Source: Psychrilyobacter piezotolerans (lineage in GTDB: Bacteria; Fusobacteriota; Fusobacteriia; Fusobacteriales; Fusobacteriaceae). Taken from it: a stretch of DNA of 32,707 nucleotides. The notes below the pieces were generated by a model that saw only the letters and a list, made by a program, of their open reading frames with translations, searched no databases and was not told where the DNA came from. The translations under genes and the position numbers were made by a program. Positions 8,254 through 17,051 of the stretch are shown piece after piece (positions within the stretch are counted from its first letter, which is position 1; each line of letters opens with the position of its first letter). The stretch spans positions 1 through 32,707 of the forward strand of contig NZ_QUAJ01000029.1 of assembly GCF_003391055.1 (NCBI RefSeq), read 5' to 3'.

Positions 8254-9420
8254 TTACATAAATGAACTATAAAACATGAATAAGAAATGTGCACTAGATC
8301 CAGCTGCCAGTCCGGCTATAGTATGACTAAATATGGCTTTCCCGGTAAGATTTCTAAATTTCAGACTGTCCATCATAGCTACGTGGGTACTCAAATAACC
8401 ACTCCAGCACATTCCCATGGCTGTAAATACTGCTATCTCATTCCCGCCAATTAATTTATCTCTCAAAAGCTGAGGCACCAAACTTATGGCTGCTCCCACT
8501 GCTCCCAAAGATGTGATAGGGAAAGCCAGTGCTTCTGAATGCTGAAATCCAAATATCGGTGTAAATATAAATGATAATTTATCCCCTAAAAAAGGCAGTA
8601 ACTTTATCCCTTCATAGGCTGCACCAGTATATCCATTTGGACTCGGTCCATTTGTGAGCATCATTACCATGGTACAGATAATGAGAACTCCCGGAATTAT
8701 TTCCAGCCCCATCTTAACACCTGTTTTCCCACCTTCTAAAGCGGCTTCCAGAGCTCTTCCTGTAACACTCCCATCCCTTACTTCACGGTAATTCAGTATA
8801 TCTGCATTGGAGTCAAAATCACTGTTACCGTCAATATATTCTTCTGTTCCATATAGTTTTTTTGTAAATACCAGCATCATGTTTACACTGACGATACTTC
8901 CTAAAAAGGCTCCAATATTACCTATTATCACTGGAGCTATTAAACTTTCCCCTGCCACAGCACTCTGGGCTACCATAAAGGCTGAAACTACCAATCCCAT
9001 CCCAAATGATGTCCCTAAATTGGTAAGAGCCGGTAACTGGAATTTTTTAAAATATTTTCTAAACCCCTTATCTTCAGCCAAAGTAATAACTGCCGGATTA
9101 TCCGACAGATATGTAGTTATAACCCCTAAGACTGCTGCTCCAGGCAGATTATAAAGTGGTTTCATCAACGGAGATAAAACTCTATTAATTATAGATATCA
9201 CTCCAAATTCCGACAATACACCGGCTAAAGAACCGGCTAAAACCGCTATTCCCATTATGAAAAACACCGTATTTAAAAGTAAATCGTGAGTGGTTTTCAT
9301 TATAGTGTTGATCATATTTATCCCACCCATTATACCAGCTGTATAACTTATGCCTCCAATAATCAATAAAATTGCAAGTATCCCTTCCAAACTAATGGAT
9401 TTTTTGTATTTTTTGTTCAT
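8254..9420 (-). CDS. Gate-domain membrane transporter, candidate pseudouridine importer
   Basis: A 388-residue integral membrane protein with about nine or ten hydrophobic segments. It has the nucleoside-recognition (Gate) style of repeated helical halves and resembles the family annotated as CD0519/CD1768 membrane proteins and YjiH relatives. Conserved-looking motifs are TYLSDNPAVITLAEDKG, PALTNLGTSFGMG and FGFQHSEALAFP. The start is the ATG at 9420 behind GGGAGG; a longer frame from 9465 would begin inside the psuG terminator. It is the third gene after psuK and psuG, with a terminator before it that may reduce its expression. Pseudouridine uptake is inferred from the neighbourhood only; the Escherichia coli transporter PsuT belongs to a different (NupC) family. 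Confidence 0.75.
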   Translation of the reverse strand: MNKKYKKSISLEGILAILLIIGGISYTAGIMGGINMINTIMKTTHDLLLNTVFFIMGIAVLAGSLAGVLSEFGVISIINRVLSPLMKPLYNLPGAAVLGVITTYLSDNPAVITLAEDKGFRKYFKKFQLPALTNLGTSFGMGLVVSAFMVAQSAVAGESLIAPVIIGNIGAFLGSIVSVNMMLVFTKKLYGTEEYIDGNSDFDSNADILNYREVRDGSVTGRALEAALEGGKTGVKMGLEIIPGVLIICTMVMMLTNGPSPNGYTGAAYEGIKLLPFLGDKLSFIFTPIFGFQHSEALAFPITSLGAVGAAISLVPQLLRDKLIGGNEIAVFTAMGMCWSGYLSTHVAMMDSLKFRNLTGKAIFSHTIAGLAAGSSAHFLFMFYSSFM

Positions 9421-9441
9421 TTTTTCCTCCCTTTTTTTACA

Positions 9442-9501
9442 AAAAAAAATCTTCTTCCCAAACAAGATACACTATTGTGAACTTATTAGCAAGAAGATTT
9501 T
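9442..9501 (-). terminator. Terminator between psuG and the transporter gene
   Basis: On the minus strand AAAATCTTCTT (9501-9491) pairs perfectly with AAGAAGATTTT (9456-9446) and runs into Ts to 9442. It sits inside the operon and would set a lower level for the downstream transporter. Confidence 0.75.
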
Positions 9502-9510
9502 TCTATTTAA

Positions 9511-10434
9511 TTATAATTTTGAATATTCTACAGCTAATTTTGCAGCTAATCTGGCATTATTATAGACTAACTCAATATTTGATTCCAATGAATCCCCACC
9601 GGTTAATTCCTTTACCTTAGCTAATAAAAATGGTGTACTTTCCTTACCTTTTATTCCTAATTTTTCGGCCTCTTCCACAGCTTTATTGATAGCATCTGTA
9701 ATTGTATCAAAATCCATCTCATATTTTTCAGGAATTGGATTAGCTATTACAAACCCTCCATTTAGATGCAGATCCCATTTAGCTTTTAAAGCAAGTGCTA
9801 ATTCACTTGGGGTCTGGATATTATAATCTACCTTAAATCCACTTTTTCTGGTATAAAAAGCAGGCAGTTCATCGGTTTGGTATCCTACTACAGGAACTCC
9901 CTTTGTCTCTAAATATTCCAAAGTCAGGTTTATATCCAATATTGATTTTGCTCCTGCACAAACTACTGCTACATCTGTTCTTCCTAGTTCTTCCAAGTCA
10001 GCAGATATATCAAAACTTGTTTCTGCTCCTCTGTGCACTCCTCCGATACCGCCGGTAGCGAATACTTTGATTCCTGCGATATCAGCTATTATCATTGTTG
10101 AAGCTACAGTAGTTGCACCGTCCAATTGCTTTGCAATAATAAATGGAATATCTCTTCTGCTGGTTTTAATAACTTTCTGCCCGGCTTTTCCAAGATAATC
10201 GATCTCTTCCTTTGTCAATCCTACTTTTAACCTTCCATTTAAGATGGCAATGGTTGCCGGAACAGCCCCACCCTCTCTGATTATATCTTCAACTTTAAGT
10301 GCAGTCTCTACATTCATAGGATAAGGCATCCCATGAGAAATAATCGTAGACTCCAATGCTACTACAGGTTTACCATGATCCAATGCTTCCATAACCTCAC
10401 TGCTGATGTCTACATACTTTTCATAAATTAACAT
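9511..10434 (-). CDS. psuG: Pseudouridine-5'-phosphate glycosidase
   Basis: Splits pseudouridine 5'-phosphate to uracil and ribose 5-phosphate, cleaving a C-C glycosidic bond; cytoplasmic. At 307 residues it is of normal length. Visible family motifs: ALESTIISHGMPYP (26-39, with catalytic Glu28), the ATGGIGGVHRGAE loop (126-138), Asp146 in DISADL, and Lys163 in CAGAKSILD, the lysine that opens the sugar ring. The spacing of Glu28, Asp146 and Lys163 equals that of Glu31, Asp149 and Lys166 in the E. coli enzyme. It follows psuK by 15 bases in one operon. Confidence 0.95.
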   Translation of the reverse strand: MLIYEKYVDISSEVMEALDHGKPVVALESTIISHGMPYPMNVETALKVEDIIREGGAVPATIAILNGRLKVGLTKEEIDYLGKAGQKVIKTSRRDIPFIIAKQLDGATTVASTMIIADIAGIKVFATGGIGGVHRGAETSFDISADLEELGRTDVAVVCAGAKSILDINLTLEYLETKGVPVVGYQTDELPAFYTRKSGFKVDYNIQTPSELALALKAKWDLHLNGGFVIANPIPEKYEMDFDTITDAINKAVEEAEKLGIKGKESTPFLLAKVKELTGGDSLESNIELVYNNARLAAKLAVEYSKL

Positions 10435-10449
10435 AATACACTCCTTTTA

Positions 10450-11559
10450 TTATAAAATTATTTTATTATTCTTAAAATTTAGTTTTTCTATTGTTTTTTC
10501 CACCAAACTAGATGTTATATTTGGATTTATAGTCTCCTCTGAGGAGATTGCCAAGATCGATGCTCCAATGGCAAACCTTATCTCATCTTCTATATTTTTA
10601 TCGTTGAATAATCCGTAGGTTAAACCTGCTACGAAAGCATCTCCTGCTCCTGTGGCTCCTACCATCTCCATGGTAGGGGGGACTACGATCCCTTCTATTT
10701 TAGGAGTTTTATAGTATACCCCGTCTGCTCCCAAGGTAATAAAGACATTTTTTACCCCCTTATCTACAAAGTATTGGCCTGCTTTTTTAAGATCTGATTC
10801 ATTCTTTATGGCTATTCCAGATAAGACTTCAGCTTCCATCTTATTGGGTTTTATAGTGTGAAAATAACCCACTAGATCCTTTATTTTTTTAGCCTTACTT
10901 GCAGATACCGTATCTAAAATAAATGGCACATCATAGGTAGTTACCAGATATTCCAAGATTTCCGGAAGGTTGGCATCCACTATACAATATTTTGAATTTT
11001 TAACGATATAATCATTCTTTTTTATATAGTCTATATCCATATTTTTTAAGATATCCATATAGGATATTGCTACATTCATATCTCTTTTCTCATCCAATAC
11101 ACAGAGGTAGGTAGAGGTACTTTCTCCCTTGACCACCAGGGTATTTTCCATATGAAGATCGATTGATTTAGCATGAGTAAGGATTCTTTTTCCATTCTCA
11201 TCATCTCCTACCACACTTAAAAACTTGGTTTTTACCCCTAATCTTGTAAGATTTTCTGCAATGTTTCTCCCTACACCACCTAGGGATGTTTTTACACTCC
11301 CCGGGTTGGAATCACCTGGAATAAGCGAATCTTTTGGATATCCCTGGATATCAATATTTGATCCCCCAACCACACAAATATATGATTCCTCCTTAGATAA
11401 AACATATCCCTTCCCCATAATCACACCTTTTTTCATAAGATTGCTTATATGAACTGCTACAGAAGACCTTGTAATTTCAAGGATACTTGCTATCTCCTCT
11501 TGGGAGATCATGGGGTTGCTTTCAATTAATTTTAAAACTTCCCTTTCCCTATTAGTCAT
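10450..11559 (-). CDS. psuK: Pseudouridine kinase with N-terminal HTH domain
   Basis: A PfkB-family sugar kinase that should phosphorylate pseudouridine for PsuG. A winged helix-turn-helix occupies residues 1-58 (ISQEEIASILEITRSSVAVHIS is the recognition region). The kinase domain follows, with the PfkB signatures LGGVGRNIAENL (about 92-103) and GATGAGDAFVAG (about 301-312; the aspartate is the catalytic base). Such HTH-PfkB fusions occur in pseudouridine and sugar operons, where the kinase also acts as regulator. The ATG at 11559 is used; a GTG at 11565 overlaps the Shine-Dalgarno AAGGAG. An inverted repeat downstream of the promoter is a likely binding site for its own HTH domain. Confidence 0.88.
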   Translation of the reverse strand: MTNREREVLKLIESNPMISQEEIASILEITRSSVAVHISNLMKKGVIMGKGYVLSKEESYICVVGGSNIDIQGYPKDSLIPGDSNPGSVKTSLGGVGRNIAENLTRLGVKTKFLSVVGDDENGKRILTHAKSIDLHMENTLVVKGESTSTYLCVLDEKRDMNVAISYMDILKNMDIDYIKKNDYIVKNSKYCIVDANLPEILEYLVTTYDVPFILDTVSASKAKKIKDLVGYFHTIKPNKMEAEVLSGIAIKNESDLKKAGQYFVDKGVKNVFITLGADGVYYKTPKIEGIVVPPTMEMVGATGAGDAFVAGLTYGLFNDKNIEDEIRFAIGASILAISSEETINPNITSSLVEKTIEKLNFKNNKIIL

Positions 11560-11573
11560 GATCACTCCTTAAT

Positions 11574-11595
11574 TAATGTTTATTTCTTAACATTA
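11574..11595 (-). promoter_or_regulatory. Candidate operator of the psu operon
   Basis: A perfect 7-bp inverted repeat, TAATGTT (11574-11580) and AACATTA (11589-11595), separated by 8 bases. It begins at the -10 box and covers the expected transcription start, the normal place for a repressor site. Confidence 0.55.
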
Positions 11596-11623
11596 GTTTA
11601 ATACACGAAGGTATTTTTGTCAA
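11595..11623 (-). promoter_or_regulatory. Promoter of the psu operon
   Basis: On the minus strand TTGACA (11623-11618), exactly 17 bases, then TAAACT (11600-11595). It directly abuts the end of the upstream lipoprotein gene. Confidence 0.8.
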
Positions 11624-11624
11624 C

Positions 11625-12776
11625 TTATATTTTATCCGATATATCCTGGGAGATCTTAGAGACTGCATCTGCCAGTGCCATCTCTGTCAGTTCTTTCTTG
11701 GATTTTAATTTCCTTACATAAGTTCCCCTTGCCTGACCTTTAGGAAGGTTTCCTGAAAAATCAGACCATCCATAGCTGTCCTCCCCTATCCCGTCAAATG
11801 TTCCCGATCCTATGATCTCACCGGTGGAAAGATCTTTCATGATATATGTAAAACTTACCCTTACATCTGCTGACTTATAAAAATCATGTCTGAAATATGT
11901 TTTTTTAATATTTTTTACTACGGGACCATCTTTAGTATTAGCCACATACTGTTCATACCAGGTTAAAGGTATTACAGATTTTTTTACGGATTCAGGAGTT
12001 GAGGTTATATAATTTAAATTTATTTTTATCCCTGTATTTATAATATTGTCAGCCTTATTGTTTTCCCATGCATCTGCAAATCTTTTTCCATCCAGGGGAA
12101 CTAATCTTATAAGGGTTCTTTTTTCCCCTTGAGCAACATTTCCCTTTACCTGACTTTCCAGATTGATTCTATATGAAACAGGAGTATTTTTAGAAAATTC
12201 AATCATGGCTTTGACCAAAGCCTCTTCATAGGCTTTTTCACGGCGGTCTGCAAGGTCTTTATATTTCGGTGACAGCTCTACACCTCTTTCATAGAGAAAG
12301 TATCTTTCCCTTTTTTCTGCCCTGTTTAACTTTCTGTCTTCCAATTCATTCCCTGCACTATAGTATACTTCACCCATTGTGGCTTTTAACTTATATAACT
12401 CCTCAATTGTGAGGATCTCCAGACTCAAGCTCAATTTTTGATGAACCAGGTCATCTGCATAATAGTAGTTATTTTTTAATTTGAGGAGATCCTCATAGGC
12501 ATAAGCTTCCAATTTATAATCGGATACTTTTTGATATTCACCTATTTTTTCAACAGCCTGGTCCAGTGCCCGTGGGTATACATTTCTATAATTAACCATA
12601 CCATCCAGGTAGTCGGGGTTGATCCTGATGGCATCATTTAACAGGTAAGATGCTTTTATAAAATTCCCCCTGTCTATCTCCATTACAGCCTCGCTATTTA
12701 TCTTTTCTTCCGCATTACTGCATCCCATAAGCATCAATTCTAACAACAGTATAAATATCACCTTGTTTTTTTTCAT
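11625..12776 (-). CDS. Lipoprotein with TPR-like N-terminal half, function unknown
   Basis: A 383-residue exported lipoprotein: signal peptide with lipobox LMGC and Cys19. Residues about 25-190 are helical and repeat-like (for example DRGNFIKASYLLNDAIRINPDY), resembling tetratricopeptide repeats. The C-terminal half (about 200-370) is rich in strands, with VSFTYIMKDLSTGEIIGSGTF suggesting a beta domain. I do not recognise a named family. A strong Shine-Dalgarno (AGGAGG) precedes the ATG. It is transcribed alone, between the ppdK terminator and the psu promoter, with a copy of the 39-bp repeat about 50 bases upstream. A surface or envelope-assembly role is a guess. Confidence 0.7.
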   Translation of the reverse strand: MKKNKVIFILLLELMLMGCSNAEEKINSEAVMEIDRGNFIKASYLLNDAIRINPDYLDGMVNYRNVYPRALDQAVEKIGEYQKVSDYKLEAYAYEDLLKLKNNYYYADDLVHQKLSLSLEILTIEELYKLKATMGEVYYSAGNELEDRKLNRAEKRERYFLYERGVELSPKYKDLADRREKAYEEALVKAMIEFSKNTPVSYRINLESQVKGNVAQGEKRTLIRLVPLDGKRFADAWENNKADNIINTGIKINLNYITSTPESVKKSVIPLTWYEQYVANTKDGPVVKNIKKTYFRHDFYKSADVRVSFTYIMKDLSTGEIIGSGTFDGIGEDSYGWSDFSGNLPKGQARGTYVRKLKSKKELTEMALADAVSKISQDISDKI

Positions 12777-12825
12777 TACTACCTCCTAATTATTATCTAG
12801 AAAATTATAATTTTATAAAAATCTA

Positions 12826-12864
12826 AAATTATGTCTGTCTGGATGCAACGTCACGTTGCTTTTT
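12826..12864 (-). repeat. 39-bp repeat, copy 2
   Basis: Inverted relative to the copy at 8159-8197; four mismatches in 39. The core here is a perfect palindrome, CAACGTGACGTTG. Read on the plus strand it gives GCAACG-TCA-CGTTGC followed by five Ts, a minimal terminator shape, although no plus-strand gene precedes it. Confidence 0.75.
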
Positions 12865-12893
12865 ATAAGTATACCAAACCCATCTCGATTATT

Positions 12894-12938
12894 CCTATAA
12901 AAAAAGATCTATATAGAATTTCTCTATACAGATCTTTT
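12894..12938 (-). terminator. ppdK terminator
   Basis: On the minus strand AAAAGATCT (12938-12930) pairs with AGATCTTTT, with TATAGA/TTCTATA pairing inside the stem, followed by a T run down to about 12900. Confidence 0.85.
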
Positions 12939-12950
12939 AATTTTTATTTT

Positions 12951-15536
12951 TTAGAAATGATATTTTCTTCCTTTTATAGTGTTTTGTGCTACTGCTAATT
13001 TAGCAATAGGAATTCTATATGGTGAACAACTTACATAAGCCAGACCAATTGAGTGGAAAAATTCAATACTCTTTGGATCTCCCCCATGTTCTCCGCAGAT
13101 ACCTATTTTAAGGTTCTTTTTCTCCCCTCTACCCAGGGTCACTGCCATCTCCATCAATTTTCCTACACCCTTTATATCTATGGTTTCAAACGGATCTGCT
13201 TCTAATATATCTTTTTCCCTATAGTCAGATATAAACTTTCCTGCATCATCCCTTGAATATCCAAAAGTTATTTGAGTCAGGTCATTGGTTCCAAAACTAA
13301 AGAAATCAGCTTCTTTGGCAATCTCGCCAGCTGTAACACAAGCTCTGGGAACTTCTATCATAGTTCCTATCTTATATTCTAACTCTATACCTGAATTTTC
13401 TATTACCTCATCTACTACTGAAACTAATCTTTCTCTCAAGTATCCTAATTCTTCTACCTTACCTACCAACGGAATCATTATCTCGGGTTTTACATCGATC
13501 CCGGATTTTTTCACTTCTATAGCAGCTTCAATGATTGCTCTGGACTGCATCTCATAAATCTCCGGATAAGTTATTCCCAGCCTGCATCCACGATGCCCCA
13601 GCATAGGGTTTAACTCCTCTAACTTTAACATCCTGTTCTCTATATCTTCCATGGTAATGCCCATAGATTTAGTCAGCTTTAATTTTTCTTCCTTCTCTTT
13701 TGGTAAAAACTCATGCAGTGGAGGATCGATCAATCTTACCGTCACAGAATTACCTTTCATTGCCTCGAATATCCCTATAAAATCAAGTCTTTGAAGAGGT
13801 AAAATATTATCTAAAGCTATTTTTCTTTCATGACTATTTTCAGCTAAGATCATCTCTCTCACATGATTTATCTTTTTTTCCTCGAAAAACATATGCTCAG
13901 TTCTGCAAAGACCTATTCCATTTGCCCCAAAGTCATAAGCAACCTTGGCATCTAACGGGGTATCAGCATTTGCCAATACTTTCATAGCACCAATTTCACT
14001 GGACCAGTCCAGGATCATCTTAAATTCATCGGTCAATCCGGAATCACTTTTATTAAGTTCACCCAGGTATACATTTCCTGTACTTCCGTTTAATGATATA
14101 TATTCTCCTTCAGAGACTGTGATATTTCCTACTTTAAACTCTTTTTTTTCTTCATCTAAATCCATTGACCCGCATCCACAGATACAGCATCTACCCATTC
14201 CACGGGCAACTACTGCTGCATGGGAAGTCATCCCTCCACGAACAGTTAGTATTCCATCTGCTATGTTCATCCCTTCAATATCTTCCGGAGAAGTTTCTAA
14301 TCTTACTAAGATTCCTCCATTATTTTCCTTTATCTTTTCTGAACTAAAATATACTCTTCCTGTTGCGGCACCTGGTGATGCAGCTAGTCCAGTCACTAAA
14401 ACTTCTGAATTTGCTAATTCTTCTTCTGAAAATGTCGGATGCAGCAGCTGAGAGATCATCTCAGGTTCTATCATCATTATAGCTTTTTCCTTAGTTATTA
14501 TACCTTCATTAACCAGGTCTGTAGCTACTTTTATAGCAGCATTTGCAGTTCTCTTTCCATTTCTTGTTTGAAGGATGTATAATTCATTATTTTCAATGGT
14601 AAATTCTATATCCTGCATATCCTTATAATGATCTTCTAAAAGATTACATAGGTCTATCAATTCCTTATAAGTTTCAGGCATTACAGCTTCTAATTCTTCT
14701 ATCTTTTTAGGAGTTCTTATCCCTGCTACTACATCTTCCCCCTGAGCATTGATTAAAAATTCTCCAAATAATTTATTTTCACCACAAGATGGATTTCTGG
14801 TAAATACAACTCCTGTTCCTGAAGTATCCCCCATATTACCAAATACCATAGACTGAACGGTAACTCCCGTTCCGATATCATGTGGAATATTGTTTAAATT
14901 ACGGTAGTAGATAGCTCTCGGGTTGTTCCAAGAGCTAAATACTGCTTCGATTGCTGCTAACAGCTGGTCCATTGGATCTTCCGGAAACTTAAAGTTTACT
15001 TCTGATTTAAAGAGATTTTTATATTCTTTAATATAAGCTTCTTTTTCAGTTCCATTCTTTTCAAGTTCTTTTTCAAGTAAATCATACTTGTACTTTTCAA
15101 TTCCATATACTACCTCCGAAAACATTTGTATAAATCTTTTATAACTATTAAAAGCAAACTGTTCATTGCCTGTCTGCGTTGCAAGTAACTTATATGTTTT
15201 ATCGTTTAAACCTAAGTTTAAGATTGTATCCATCATTCCAGGCATAGATATGGCAGCCCCGGATCTCACTGAAACAAAAAGTGGATTATCTCCTCCAAAA
15301 TTTTTATCTGTCACGGCCTCTAAGTTCTTTAAGTTTTGCTCTATCTCTTTCTTTAAGCCTTTCCATATTTTTTTTTCCTCTTCATAGTATTTCATACTAG
15401 CTTCTGTCGTTATAACAAATCCCTGGGGAATCGGTAATCCTAATTTAGTCATCTCAGAAAGGTTTGCACCTTTTCCACCTAATAATGACTTCATTTCCTT
15501 TCCACCATCCTTAAAAGGATAAATAAATTTTTTCAT
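12951..15536 (-). CDS. ppdK: Pyruvate, phosphate dikinase
   Basis: Interconverts pyruvate, ATP and phosphate with phosphoenolpyruvate, AMP and pyrophosphate; in anaerobes it serves glycolysis or gluconeogenesis. The 861-residue protein is nearly full length for the family (about 870-880). The N-terminal ATP-grasp domain starts at KSLLGGKGANLSEM. The phosphohistidine swivel domain has GGMTSHAAVVARG with His439, and Thr437 is the residue its regulator phosphorylates. The PEP/pyruvate TIM barrel ends with Cys814 in ICGEHGGDP. It lies 21 bases after the regulatory protein gene, with the Shine-Dalgarno AAGGAGG, and ends in a strong terminator, so the operon is ccpN, regulator, ppdK. Confidence 0.97.
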   Translation of the reverse strand: MKKFIYPFKDGGKEMKSLLGGKGANLSEMTKLGLPIPQGFVITTEASMKYYEEEKKIWKGLKKEIEQNLKNLEAVTDKNFGGDNPLFVSVRSGAAISMPGMMDTILNLGLNDKTYKLLATQTGNEQFAFNSYKRFIQMFSEVVYGIEKYKYDLLEKELEKNGTEKEAYIKEYKNLFKSEVNFKFPEDPMDQLLAAIEAVFSSWNNPRAIYYRNLNNIPHDIGTGVTVQSMVFGNMGDTSGTGVVFTRNPSCGENKLFGEFLINAQGEDVVAGIRTPKKIEELEAVMPETYKELIDLCNLLEDHYKDMQDIEFTIENNELYILQTRNGKRTANAAIKVATDLVNEGIITKEKAIMMIEPEMISQLLHPTFSEEELANSEVLVTGLAASPGAATGRVYFSSEKIKENNGGILVRLETSPEDIEGMNIADGILTVRGGMTSHAAVVARGMGRCCICGCGSMDLDEEKKEFKVGNITVSEGEYISLNGSTGNVYLGELNKSDSGLTDEFKMILDWSSEIGAMKVLANADTPLDAKVAYDFGANGIGLCRTEHMFFEEKKINHVREMILAENSHERKIALDNILPLQRLDFIGIFEAMKGNSVTVRLIDPPLHEFLPKEKEEKLKLTKSMGITMEDIENRMLKLEELNPMLGHRGCRLGITYPEIYEMQSRAIIEAAIEVKKSGIDVKPEIMIPLVGKVEELGYLRERLVSVVDEVIENSGIELEYKIGTMIEVPRACVTAGEIAKEADFFSFGTNDLTQITFGYSRDDAGKFISDYREKDILEADPFETIDIKGVGKLMEMAVTLGRGEKKNLKIGICGEHGGDPKSIEFFHSIGLAYVSCSPYRIPIAKLAVAQNTIKGRKYHF

Positions 15537-15557
15537 GAGTTAATCCTCCTTGAGCAT

Positions 15558-16325
15558 TTAAGCTTTTATTAATTTTAAGATGATCTCTGCCGTCTCTTCA
15601 ATGGCTTTTTCCGATACATCTATTACTGGACACTGTAATTTTTTCATTATTTTATCCGAATAATCTAATTCTTCCAATATCCTGCCAAAGGAAGCATAGC
15701 TGGATGCTCTCTCCTCCGCTTTCATGGTTTTTAATCTCTGTTCCCTTATCTTATTTAATTTATCTATAGATATGGTCAGCCCAATTACCTGGGTTGCCTG
15801 AAAAACCTCTTTTGGAATAGGCACTTCTGGTACCAATGGTATATTTATTATCTTTAACCCGCTTTTATTGGCCAAATAGATTGACAGCGGTGTTTTGGAT
15901 GTCCTGGATAAGCCTACAATCAATAGATCTGCTTCTAATATTCCCCGGCTGATCTTTCCGTCGTCATATTTTACCGCAAATTCCATAGCTTCAATACGCT
16001 TAAAATATTTTTCATCCATCTTTTTAAATGAATTTGCTTTGGATTTTTCAAATAACTTTTTAAACCCGTATTTTAAAATTTTAAAAGTATCAAAATGTAC
16101 GATATCTTTTTCCATACAAAAACTTTCCAGTTTTCGGAGTCGTTTTTTATCTTTCAGGCTATAAAAAACTAAGTTCTGAGAGTTTAAAACATCTAAGCTT
16201 TTAAATTCTTTCAACGTTATCTGTATCAGTTTAAAGTCTTCACGATTCAATTCATCTTTAATTACTTTTAAAATAACTTCTGAATCTACTATAGCATCAT
16301 CTTTTATAAAATATATATCAATAAT
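15558..16325 (-). CDS. PPDK regulatory protein (kinase-pyrophosphorylase), ATT start
   Basis: DUF299/PPSR family: switches PpdK off by ADP-dependent phosphorylation of a threonine and on again by phosphate-dependent removal. The central P-loop GLSRTSKTPLSIYLANKSG matches the family signature, followed by NIPLVPEVPIP. The first ordinary start codon in frame is a TTG at 16250 with no ribosome binding site, giving 230 residues and losing the family's first strand. The frame stays open upstream and encodes IDIYFIKDDAIVDSEVILKV, aligning with the usual IYIVSDSxGETAE opening. The strong AGGAGG at 16338-16333 lies 7 bases before an ATT at 16325, so I take ATT as the start (256 codons with the stop). 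It follows ccpN closely. The first-strand residues differ from the usual SDS motif. Confidence 0.85.
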   Translation of the reverse strand: MIDIYFIKDDAIVDSEVILKVIKDELNREDFKLIQITLKEFKSLDVLNSQNLVFYSLKDKKRLRKLESFCMEKDIVHFDTFKILKYGFKKLFEKSKANSFKKMDEKYFKRIEAMEFAVKYDDGKISRGILEADLLIVGLSRTSKTPLSIYLANKSGLKIINIPLVPEVPIPKEVFQATQVIGLTISIDKLNKIREQRLKTMKAEERASSYASFGRILEELDYSDKIMKKLQCPVIDVSEKAIEETAEIILKLIKA

Positions 16326-16339
16326 AGAAATCCCTCCTG

Positions 16340-16960
16340 TTATAATAAAGTTTCAAATAAAACCCTGCTTAGATCCGTCTTCGAAATCTTCCCTACAATT
16401 TTATACCCTTTTAATTCATTGGAATACTCAACCACAGGCAGGGAATCTATCTCTTTTTTCACAATTATTTCAGCAGCTTCAAACAATGTAGCATCAGTAG
16501 TGCAAAAATGTATATTAGGCATCCTGCTCATTATCAAACTTATCGGCAGAGAAGTAAGATCCATCCCTCCTATGGCTGCTTTCAGCAGATCTTTTCTGGA
16601 AACTACACCAGAAAGCAGATCTCCATTGGTTATATAGATAGTTCCTGAATCTCTTGTGAATATTTCTACTATCCCATCGTGAATAGTGGCTTTTTCCGAT
16701 AAAACCAGAGCTTCACCTATAAACTCTGTTACATTTAGATTTTTCAATGAAGAACTGTCTATTTTTTTAGGCTTTTGCGGATTCAAACTATATCCCACCT
16801 TGGTTTTAGACTTTATAATCTCTGATTTTATTAAAAAGGAAAAATCTGTTCTGAGAGCTGATCTTGTCACTCCTAAGATCTTAGCTATCTTCTCCCCTGT
16901 AATTGAACCGTTCATTCTAATAATTTCTATTATTCTATATTGTCTTTCAGATAAATTCAT
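16340..16960 (-). CDS. ccpN: CcpN-like repressor (HTH plus two CBS domains)
   Basis: A 206-residue regulator with a winged HTH at about residues 5-55 (GEKIAKILGVTRSALRTDFS) and two CBS domains at about 78-205, which in this family bind ATP/ADP or related nucleotides. In Bacillus subtilis CcpN represses gluconeogenic genes during growth on sugars and is encoded beside yqfL, the homologue of the kinase-pyrophosphorylase gene downstream here. Gene order and neighbours (ppdK downstream, fbp upstream) match that role. Shine-Dalgarno AAAAGGAG. Its own promoter is well formed. Whether it controls fbp and ppdK here is inference. Confidence 0.88.
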   Translation of the reverse strand: MNLSERQYRIIEIIRMNGSITGEKIAKILGVTRSALRTDFSFLIKSEIIKSKTKVGYSLNPQKPKKIDSSSLKNLNVTEFIGEALVLSEKATIHDGIVEIFTRDSGTIYITNGDLLSGVVSRKDLLKAAIGGMDLTSLPISLIMSRMPNIHFCTTDATLFEAAEIIVKKEIDSLPVVEYSNELKGYKIVGKISKTDLSRVLFETLL

Positions 16961-17022
16961 AAATTCTCCTTTTAGTGTTCACAAATACCCTGTGATTATT
17001 CCATAAACCTATCTTTGATCTA

Positions 17023-17051
17023 ATAATAATCTTTTACCGGGCAAAAGTCAA
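17023..17051 (-). promoter_or_regulatory. Promoter of the ccpN-regulator-ppdK operon
   Basis: On the minus strand TTGACT (17051-17046), exactly 17 bases, then TATTAT (17028-17023). Two phased A-tract repeats lie immediately upstream. A start near 17016 gives a leader of about 55 bases. Confidence 0.75.

Noticed and set aside
7905-8261. 118-residue plus-strand ORF
   Set aside because: Opposite to the DUF2325 gene and its promoter; composition is that of a shadow frame and there is no start signal.
9421-9465. 45-base N-terminal extension of the transporter
   Set aside because: Would start inside the psuG terminator; the ATG at 9420 has a consensus ribosome binding site.
13945-14451. 168-residue plus-strand ORF inside ppdK
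   Set aside because: Shadow of the swivel-domain coding region of ppdK, which has clear catalytic motifs.
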